Below, piece by piece: positions 26,810 to 32,456 of a DNA stretch of 32,456 nt (position 1 is the stretch's first letter; the number at the start of each line of letters is the position of its first letter). This DNA comes from Candidatus Bathyarchaeota archaeon. GTDB lineage: Archaea > Thermoproteota > Bathyarchaeia > TCS64. The notes beneath the pieces are model-generated. The model was not told where the DNA came from. It searched no databases and saw nothing but the letters and a program-made list of their open reading frames with translations. The position numbers and the translations under genes were made by a program. The DNA lies in NCBI GenBank assembly GCA_014729945.1, contig WJJC01000206.1:1-32456 (forward strand), written 5' to 3'.

Positions 26810-28246
26810 CTACCTGAACAAATCTTTCAGATTTGCCAATATACTCTGCTTAGCTAGATACCTATAAGTGCGTCTCGTCACAGGATTATCACTTAAAATA
26901 CCCCTGTATCGTCTTGACCAAGAACCGAAGAACTGGTTATAACACTCGTAGAGTTCTCTTTGAACCTCCTCTCGACTCAGATGATTTGTGGACATGATAG
27001 CGTGAACCATATCATAGTTTGCCCAGTTAGTCCCCTCAAGCAAATCCTTCTCACGTGCCTTATCATATATCTCGGTTCCCGGGAAAGGGGTTAAAACGAA
27101 AAAAGACGCTATATCCGGGTCAAGAAAATCAGCGTATTCCCTCAGAGCCTGAATTGATTGAGAGTCATCACTGGAGTGACCTATGATAAAAGTCCCCTGA
27201 CTGAATATCTGGTTTAATCGTAGGGTATCAACTGCTTTCTTGGAGTTATCTCTCGTTAAATCGCTACGTCGATAGCTTGATAATATCTTCTTGCTTGGGT
27301 TATCGAAGCCAACTAAGGCCCATATGGCTCCAGCTTCTCTTAGCTTAGACACACGATCCGGATGTCTAACTATATCACTAGCTCTTAGCTGACAGAACCA
27401 CTGGATCTCATCTCCCAACCCCCTATTTATTAACGCATCACAAATCTCCATTGTATGATTACTTAAACCAAAGTTATCATCAGTAAACCAGAAAAAACGA
27501 CTACCATAATCACCATAGAGTCTATTTAACTCATTAACAACTCTCTCTGGTGACTTGAAGCGGTGATTCCTGCGCCAGAAACGCCACTGACTACAATAGC
27601 TACAGTTATAATGACAGCCACGGCTCCCCTCCACTATGGCGAAAGGTCTACCCTTCGCCATTAATGAGAAGTAATAGCCTTCCATATGCTCCTCTACTAA
27701 GTGATACGCGGGTGGGGGCAACTCATCAAGATCACAGATTAAAGGTCTATCAGGGTTATGAATAATGTATCCATGTCTATAACTTAATCCAAGAACATCA
27801 TTTAACCCAGAATCATTCGCAAGACAGTTAACAAGCTCAGTGAAGGTCACTTCACCCTCCCCACGGATAATAAAATCAACCTCAGGGTAATCTCTAAGAG
27901 TCTCATCGCTGAGAGCAGTGAAGTGTTGTCCACCTAGGACAGTCCAGATCTCTGAGTTGATTTTCTTAGAAAGTTGGCACACCCTGAGACTGTAATAAGC
28001 GTTGGCTGTGGATAAGCTGCTGGGAGCAACAAGATCCGGGGTCAGTTCAATTAGTCGTTTCTCTAAGCCACCCCAGTCCAGACCCTCGGATTGGCAATCA
28101 ACAACAGTGATCTTAACACTCGGGCTCTTTTCCTCAAGGTAAGATGCGAGACATAGTAATCCGAAAGGTGGTGGAACATATTTTCCCATGACGAACCAGA
28201 AATCCTTGGGTGGCTCGATCAGGGCTACATTCATGCATGGAGGCAT
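26810..28246 (-). CDS. B12-binding-type radical SAM enzyme
   Basis: 478 residues. The N-terminal half (1-170) has the cobalamin-domain fold (VALIEPPKDFW, PPPFGLLCLASYL, TVLGGQHFTA, DFIIRGEGE) but no DxHxxG cobalamin-ligand motif, as in many BchE-like relatives. The radical SAM core has C211-x3-C215-x2-C218 (GCHYNCSYC), followed by FTDDNFGLS and LVGFDNPSKKILSSYRR. It makes a 5'-deoxyadenosyl radical to modify an unknown substrate; relatives methylate unreactive carbons or form rings. The adjacent membrane methyltransferase suggests a lipid or another membrane-bound substrate, but this is inference. The ATG at 28246 or the one four codons later could start it. Confidence 0.88.
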   Translation of the reverse strand: MPPCMNVALIEPPKDFWFVMGKYVPPPFGLLCLASYLEEKSPSVKITVVDCQSEGLDWGGLEKRLIELTPDLVAPSSLSTANAYYSLRVCQLSKKINSEIWTVLGGQHFTALSDETLRDYPEVDFIIRGEGEVTFTELVNCLANDSGLNDVLGLSYRHGYIIHNPDRPLICDLDELPPPAYHLVEEHMEGYYFSLMAKGRPFAIVEGSRGCHYNCSYCSQWRFWRRNHRFKSPERVVNELNRLYGDYGSRFFWFTDDNFGLSNHTMEICDALINRGLGDEIQWFCQLRASDIVRHPDRVSKLREAGAIWALVGFDNPSKKILSSYRRSDLTRDNSKKAVDTLRLNQIFSQGTFIIGHSSDDSQSIQALREYADFLDPDIASFFVLTPFPGTEIYDKAREKDLLEGTNWANYDMVHAIMSTNHLSREEVQRELYECYNQFFGSWSRRYRGILSDNPVTRRTYRYLAKQSILANLKDLFR

Positions 28247-28360
28247 AGATTGGAGGCCAATAAATCCTTTGCGTGTATTATCATCTATGCCAAAAATTTG
28301 CAGGTAAGGACTGGTTGCTTACAAGAGTTCCCCAAAGTCTTGGTGAAAATCTCCTCTAAA

Positions 28361-29992
28361 TTAAAAAGCCAACCCAACTCCAAGCCGACGTGGATCAGCC
28401 GTACATTTTAATACACCATCTTCACGCCAGACAGCCTGCATACTACCCATAGACCAGTGATATTCACCTAACGGCCTTAGTATAAACCCCATTTTCCTTA
28501 AACCCTTTACGATCTCCAGACTTAGACGGTTCTCAGCCTCAATAGTCCAATCACCTCTTAGTGGCCAGAATCTAGGGGCATCAATCGCCTCGTATGGCTT
28601 CCAACCATATTCAAGTATGCTGAAAAGAACTTGGGGAACAGTGAAGATACAGTCCCCGGGAGAACCTATGCAAATCCATGGCTCATCGCCCCTTTTTACT
28701 ATCGTGTTTGAGATAGCGTGCTGAGTTCTACCACTTGGCTCAATCATTGCGTATCTCTCCCAGCCTATACCGCTACCGGGGACCCCGTCGACCACTACAC
28801 CGGGTATCCCGCCTCCGCCAGTCTCCATCATCTGAACCCAGTTTCCTTCCTCGTCTACAATGCTTAACTCGCAACTATCATGGGGAACATGTCCTGTGGA
28901 TGGTAGTGATCCTCTTAAAGTAGATTTGCTGTTGGTTAGTTCAAGGTAATTGGATAAGTCTCTCTTTGGACGACTCTTCTCCCATAGTTCAGAGATTACT
29001 TTATGATAATCACTGCTCAACAGGGTATCGATTGGAGTCTCATAATAGTCTGGGTCATGGATCAGGTTTCTGTCAAGATGAGCCCGTCTAAGAACCCAAG
29101 CCATTAACGCAAGGGTCTCTGAAGACTTTGTATAGTGGTCATTTAGCTCTAGTTGCTCCAGTACACCGAAAAAGAACCCTGTATAGAAGCCTCCTCGCTG
29201 TGGAGGTGGGATCCCTATTATCTCGTCTCCCTTATACTTTATCGTGGTTGGCTTTAGCCACAAAGGCTTATAACTGGATACGTCATCCAAGGTTATCATC
29301 CAACCCAATTCATTAGCTACCTCAACAAACCTCCTCGCCCAGTTTCCACTAATAAAGTAATCTGGTCCCTCCTCTGCAGATGATTCTAGGCTCTTCGCTA
29401 GATCCGGTCTTCTCCATTTCTCTCCAACTTGAACCTGAAATCCACAAGGTGCAAAATGTGTTCTCCCACTCGGGAAAAATGTGCGACCAGCCAAGGTACT
29501 GGATTTAGATCCAGAACCACCGTATATTAGAGCATACTCCCAGCTAGTTACAGTGTGCCCTTCTTTTGCTGCTTTAATAGCTGGTTGTATAAGCTCGCTC
29601 CAAGACTTGGAGCCAAAACGCTGTAAGATACTCTTCAAACCAGTAGAAGAACCGGGGATAGCTGCAGCCGTTGTAGGAGCATATGGGTGAGGACAGAAAG
29701 GAGATAAACCCTCGGGTAGAATAGGTGATGCATCCATGAAGTAACTTTTCCCGGTTTCCGCATCCCAGTATAGGAAGCTCACTGTTCCACTGATGGTAGT
29801 CATATGCGGCTCATAAACAGGCCCAGCAAGGCTTGCAGCCACAGCCGCATCCACCGCGTTACCTCCATTCTTTAAAACATCTATCATAATCCTGCTAACC
29901 ATAGGGTGACTACTACTAACGGCCCCCTTATCCCCTGTCTGGATATCCTTTGGTCCCTGTCTTGGCTCCATAAAGAAACACTTGTGATTCAC
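28361..29992 (-). CDS. Gamma-glutamyltransferase-family (Ntn hydrolase) protein, cytoplasmic, atypical nucleophile site
   Basis: 543 residues from a GTG at 29992; the ATG at 29971 is an alternative. No signal peptide, so it probably stays in the cytoplasm, unlike bacterial GGT. Family blocks are clear: GAVSSSHPMVSRIMIDVLKNGGNAVDAAVAAS at the N-terminus, a PGSSTGL block at about 113-119, and IGSPGDCIFTVPQVLFSILEYG near the C-terminus. The self-cleavage site should read T-T-H-x-S-V-x-D. Here it is S373-C374-E375-L-S-I-V-D, so Ser occupies the place of the nucleophilic Thr and Cys-Glu replace Thr-His. Ser can act in Ntn enzymes, but processing and activity are uncertain. It is followed 114 nt later by the radical SAM gene on the same strand. 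The substrate may not be glutathione, since archaea rarely make it. Confidence 0.85.
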   Translation of the reverse strand: MNHKCFFMEPRQGPKDIQTGDKGAVSSSHPMVSRIMIDVLKNGGNAVDAAVAASLAGPVYEPHMTTISGTVSFLYWDAETGKSYFMDASPILPEGLSPFCPHPYAPTTAAAIPGSSTGLKSILQRFGSKSWSELIQPAIKAAKEGHTVTSWEYALIYGGSGSKSSTLAGRTFFPSGRTHFAPCGFQVQVGEKWRRPDLAKSLESSAEEGPDYFISGNWARRFVEVANELGWMITLDDVSSYKPLWLKPTTIKYKGDEIIGIPPPQRGGFYTGFFFGVLEQLELNDHYTKSSETLALMAWVLRRAHLDRNLIHDPDYYETPIDTLLSSDYHKVISELWEKSRPKRDLSNYLELTNSKSTLRGSLPSTGHVPHDSCELSIVDEEGNWVQMMETGGGGIPGVVVDGVPGSGIGWERYAMIEPSGRTQHAISNTIVKRGDEPWICIGSPGDCIFTVPQVLFSILEYGWKPYEAIDAPRFWPLRGDWTIEAENRLSLEIVKGLRKMGFILRPLGEYHWSMGSMQAVWREDGVLKCTADPRRLGVGLAF

Positions 29993-30033
29993 CCCTAAAA
30001 AGCTTCAAAAACACTGGAACCATCAAATGAAAC

Positions 30034-30522
30034 ATGTCACACGAAGAAAACATTCCAGGTTGGGTATACACAGAGGATAGACCAGCATCAAATGAAGAAT
30101 ACTTCGAGAATCTAACTAGATGCATATTTCAAGGGGGATTAAACTGGACCATGATAGCGAATAAGTGGCCCAACTTTAGGGAATCTTTTGATAATTTTGA
30201 CATCAACAAAATAGCGAGTTATAGGTTAGAGAAACAGGAAGAATTAATGAACAACAAGGATATCATCAGGAACAAACAGAAGATAATGGCCACCATACAC
30301 AATGCAGAGGAGTTCCAGCGCATAGCAGAGAAACATGGAAGCTTCCAGAAATGGCTTGACAGCATGAATAAGAGCAACAATTATGAATACGTCGCAAAGA
30401 GACTAGTATCAAGGTTTAAACGGGTTGGACCCGCTACGGCGCACATATTCCTATGGAGTGTAGGAGAACCCATAAAATATGATGAAACATTACACAATAG
30501 ACGCCCCAGTAAACTTGCCTAA
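30034..30522 (+). CDS. DNA-3-methyladenine glycosylase I (Tag)-like HhH protein
   Basis: 162 residues, shorter than typical Tag (about 185-195). The pattern IFQGGLNWTMIANKWPNFRESFDNFD (about 31-56) parallels the family's QAGLSW-type segment. Then KDIIRNKQKIMATIHNA matches the IIRNRxKIxAxIxNA helix, and KRVGPATAHIFLWSVGEP matches the FVGPT helix-hairpin region. The zinc-binding Cys/His residues of classic Tag are not obvious: the tail ends ETLHNRRPSKLA without the usual H-x3-C. So this is a Tag-superfamily member whose base specificity is unclear, probably acting in alkylation repair. The frame looks complete at the C-terminus. It is divergent from the GGT-like gene. Confidence 0.7.
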   Translation: MSHEENIPGWVYTEDRPASNEEYFENLTRCIFQGGLNWTMIANKWPNFRESFDNFDINKIASYRLEKQEELMNNKDIIRNKQKIMATIHNAEEFQRIAEKHGSFQKWLDSMNKSNNYEYVAKRLVSRFKRVGPATAHIFLWSVGEPIKYDETLHNRRPSKLA

Positions 30523-30591
30523 CGATGATATATATTACAGGAACATATCCCGCCTATAGGCTAAACCTCGATATCTATACTCCTGAAACCA

Positions 30592-30600
30592 TTTTATAGT
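30592..30600 (+). promoter_or_regulatory. TATA box of the candidate non-coding RNA
   Basis: TTTTATAGT, about 26 nt before the point where the long RNA stem begins (around 30618-30622). This spacing is what archaeal transcription uses. Confidence 0.5.
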
Positions 30601-30617
30601 AAAATACATAAAAGAGA

Positions 30618-30780
30618 CTGACTCGGAGCAGTGAAGTCGTTTATTAAAAGGGGAAGGAGATGAGCACTGCTCCGAGGTTATCCTCCCTGTGGCAGACCCC
30701 CTCTAGAGGAGATGTAAGCCTCTAAGAGGAGCGCCCCTTAATTCCTAGAAATCAACTCCTAGGTATGACTAGATTCTTTT
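30618..30780 (+). ncRNA. Candidate structured non-coding RNA, family not recognised
   Basis: Between two convergent genes lies about 160 nt that can fold strongly. A perfect 12-bp stem pairs CTCGGAGCAGTG (30622-30633) with CACTGCTCCGAG (30665-30676), closing a 31-nt loop. AAGGGG in that loop (30648-30653) could pair with CCCCTT at 30734-30739 as a pseudoknot. A hairpin pairs TAGAGG (30704-30709) with CCTCTA (30719-30724). Another pairs CCTAG near 30743-30747 with CTAGG at about 30758-30762. A TATA box sits about 26 nt before the first stem and a T-rich end (TTCTTTT, 30774-30780) follows the last. It does not match SRP RNA, RNase P RNA, 5S rRNA, tRNA or a riboswitch I know. The strand is inferred from the promoter and T-run. 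Confidence 0.6.
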
Positions 30781-30805
30781 AAAAATAGTAAAAAATATAG
30801 ATTAG
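30774..30805. terminator. T-rich region ending transcription on both strands
   Basis: TTCTTTT on the plus strand (30774-30780) would end the candidate RNA. On the minus strand, just past the aldo/keto reductase stop, the runs of A at about 30777-30798 read as TTTTTT and TTTTT. U-tracts of this kind end archaeal transcripts. Confidence 0.4.
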
Positions 30806-31951
30806 TTAGTCGGATTGTTTGAACATGCGAGTTGCCTCGCTCATGAACTTTCTGATAGGGAGTTCCTGTGGGCACTGTTCCTCGCAGACACCACAGCTAA
30901 TACAGTTACTGCTATGGGTCTCTGGGGTAATCTGCTCCCAGTACTTCTCCTTGATCTCGTCACTCTGACCACTCATATAGTACTCATTATAGAGCCCCAG
31001 GATCGCGGGTATCTCCACCCCCTGTGGACAGGGCATACAGTAACGACAAGCAGTACAGCCTATGAATCCCAGATTATTGTAGGCTTCCTTTGCTTCCTGA
31101 ATAAGAGCAAGCTCTTTTTCAGTAAGACTCCCGGGCTCGCTACGATCAGCGTACTCCACGTTCTCCTCAACATGCTTCATCTCTGACATACCGCTTAAAA
31201 CAACGCTTACCTCTGGGTGATTCCAGACCCATTGTAGAGCCCACTCAGCAGGAGACCTCTTCTTCTCGGCTTTAGCCCATACCTCCTGTACATCCTTGGG
31301 TGGGGTTACCGCCAGTTTACCGCCCTTTATGGGCTCCATGATGACCACCGCCAAGCCTTTATCAGCTGCTAGCTTCAATCCTTTGAGGCCTGCCTGATAC
31401 TCTATGTCCATATAGTTGAGCTGTATTTGACAGAAAGTAAAATGCTCAGAGTATTCTAAAATCTGCTCAAATACATCATATTCATCGTGGAAGCTAAATC
31501 CCAGATGCTTGATTCTACCATCTTTCTTGGCTTTCTCAGCCCATTCAAAGACACCTAATTCCTTTATTTTTGGCCACCTGTTACTTCTTAACCCGTGGAG
31601 CAGATAGAAATCAATGTACTCCGTATCCAATTTGTCAAGTTGCTCGTCCAGATACTTATCAAAATCAGTATATTCCTCCACCAGCCAAGTGGGCATCTTG
31701 GTCGCTAGTTTTACTTTTTCTCTATAACCATCTTTCAATGCTTTGCCTACTAGATACTCGCTCTCACCCTGATGGTAAGGGTACGCAGTATCAACGTAGT
31801 TTACACCATGGTCTATGGCGTATCTTATCATTTTGATGGCGTGAGGTTCATCAATATTACTACTATCACCGTCAACTATGGGTAATCTCATGGCTCCAAA
31901 ACCCAAGGCTGATACCTCCCAGTCCAGGGGTCCAAATTTTCTATACTTCAA
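30806..31951 (-). CDS. Aldo/keto reductase with C-terminal two-cluster ferredoxin domain
   Basis: 381 residues. The TIM-barrel part (1-285) has the catalytic tetrad D54, Y59, K85 and H119 (YVDTAYPYH, LATKMP, FYLLHG) and the opening KYRKFGPLDWEVSALGFGAMRLP of the iron-sulfur aldo/keto reductase group. The last 90 residues hold two cysteine clusters (CTACRYCMPCPQGV and CISCGVCEEQCPQELPI), enough for two [4Fe-4S] centres. It probably reduces or oxidises a carbonyl/alcohol using NAD(P)H and passes electrons through the clusters; the substrate is unknown. Widespread in anaerobes, which hints at an anoxic lifestyle. Confidence 0.94.
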   Translation of the reverse strand: MKYRKFGPLDWEVSALGFGAMRLPIVDGDSSNIDEPHAIKMIRYAIDHGVNYVDTAYPYHQGESEYLVGKALKDGYREKVKLATKMPTWLVEEYTDFDKYLDEQLDKLDTEYIDFYLLHGLRSNRWPKIKELGVFEWAEKAKKDGRIKHLGFSFHDEYDVFEQILEYSEHFTFCQIQLNYMDIEYQAGLKGLKLAADKGLAVVIMEPIKGGKLAVTPPKDVQEVWAKAEKKRSPAEWALQWVWNHPEVSVVLSGMSEMKHVEENVEYADRSEPGSLTEKELALIQEAKEAYNNLGFIGCTACRYCMPCPQGVEIPAILGLYNEYYMSGQSDEIKEKYWEQITPETHSSNCISCGVCEEQCPQELPIRKFMSEATRMFKQSD

Positions 31952-32036
31952 CCTTATTCACCTAAAAGTATAGGATCATCACCCAAATCATCCTTTATAG
32001 AAGTTACTTAGATAGTTGAGTCTTGGAGTCATTAAC

Positions 32037-32044
32037 TATATTTT
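32037..32044 (+). promoter_or_regulatory. TATA box of the secreted glycoprotein gene
   Basis: TATATTTT is 23-30 nt before the ATG at 32067, the spacing of a leaderless transcript. Confidence 0.5.
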
Positions 32045-32066
32045 ATTCAACCTGAAACTAATATAG

Positions 32067-32456
32067 ATGAAAAAAAAGATTGGGGCAGTAATGATATTAC
32101 TTCTATTGCTAAATCCCCCAGAGGCGTGGAGTCAAACAGAAACAATAAGACTCGATTTAACACTTAGTGAAAACCAGAAAAAGATTATCGAAAACGGAGA
32201 CTATAAAGTCGAAGGGGGACTCAACCTATCAGGTAATTCTTCCCTGCATATAATCAATGCGAGACTGATTTTCTCTGATGAAGATGAACACTCTTACACA
32301 CTCACGGGGAATAGTGAACTATGGATAATCAACAGTACAATTAAACGGGGCAACCCATGGAGCTTGCAGCTATCAAAGAACGCATCCATTACTTTAATCA
32401 ACACCGAGATCTACGATACAGAAAACAACTATAATCGCACAGTTTACAGGGCAGGC
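32067..32456 (+). CDS. Secreted sequon-rich repeat protein, partial (runs off the right edge)
   Basis: 130 codons are visible before the window ends. An N-terminal signal peptide (MKKKIGAVMILLLLLNPPEAWS, about 22 residues) is followed by a protein of short alternating strands: GGLNLSGNSSLHIINARLIF, then LTGNSELWIINSTI, then LSKNASITLINTEI. The roughly 25-residue period of L-x-(G/K)-N-(S/A)-x-L/I-x-I-I/L-N fits a right-handed parallel beta-helix. The sequons NLS, NSS, NST, NAS and NRT (N-x-S/T) lie in it, so it is a good substrate for the STT3 enzyme at 14198-16180. It is probably a cell-surface protein. No frame-ending codon is seen. Confidence 0.7.
   Translation, partial: MKKKIGAVMILLLLLNPPEAWSQTETIRLDLTLSENQKKIIENGDYKVEGGLNLSGNSSLHIINARLIFSDEDEHSYTLTGNSELWIINSTIKRGNPWSLQLSKNASITLINTEIYDTENNYNRTVYRAG

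Overview
The window is archaeal. It carries archaeal or eukaryote-type information genes: aIF5B, ribosomal protein S6e, a two-ring Cdc48 ATPase, an STT3/AglB oligosaccharyltransferase, an autoantigen-p27-type zinc protein and a PAC4-like proteasome-assembly chaperone. It also has the archaea-specific isoprenoid enzymes, and TATA boxes lie about 25-30 nt before several starts with little or no leader. TGA is used as an ordinary stop. I cannot fix the phylum; the gene set suits a TACK, Asgard or Bathyarchaeota-like lineage rather than a haloarchaeon or Sulfolobales. No rRNA, tRNA, CRISPR array, transposase or integrase was seen.

Layout. 1-1171 (minus): a heme-b-type membrane protein overlapping a secreted molybdopterin oxidoreductase cut by the left edge, an MsrPQ-like pair. 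1470-2503: a flavodoxin and a small membrane-anchored exported protein. 2779-3550: a TspO/MBR-like membrane protein broken by one frameshift and one nonsense codon. 3547-7237: an EamA transporter, a nitrilase and an MFS carboxylate-type transporter, with almost no spacing between convergent genes. 7368-10903: an ACT-like protein divergent from hsp20, followed by cdc48; the shared hsp20 promoter holds a palindrome next to the TATA box. 10913-13938: DUF1614 membrane protein, then aIF5B and S6e in an operon. 14198-16180: STT3.

16300-19921 is the most coherent pathway block. A PAC4-like gene overlaps a UbiD-type decarboxylase, and both subunits of an aconitase-X-type dehydratase follow. Together these match phosphomevalonate dehydratase plus anhydromevalonate-phosphate decarboxylase of the archaeal mevalonate pathway. 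A frameshifted fragment of a WbpD-type acetyltransferase sits inside the block. 19918-25561: small zinc proteins, an HD phosphohydrolase, an M24 peptidase, thymidylate kinase, a GNAT enzyme and a TrmH-family RNA methyltransferase.

25607-29992 (minus): a gamma-glutamyltransferase-like enzyme with an unusual nucleophile site, a B12-type radical SAM protein and a two-domain membrane methyltransferase; the last two abut. 30034-32456: a Tag-like glycosylase, a likely structured non-coding RNA at about 30618-30780 with its own TATA box, an aldo/keto reductase with ferredoxin clusters, and the start of a secreted protein rich in N-glycosylation sites.

From about 3.55 to 13.5 kb the plus strand is strikingly rich in A and C whatever the gene direction; outside this stretch the bias weakens or reverses.
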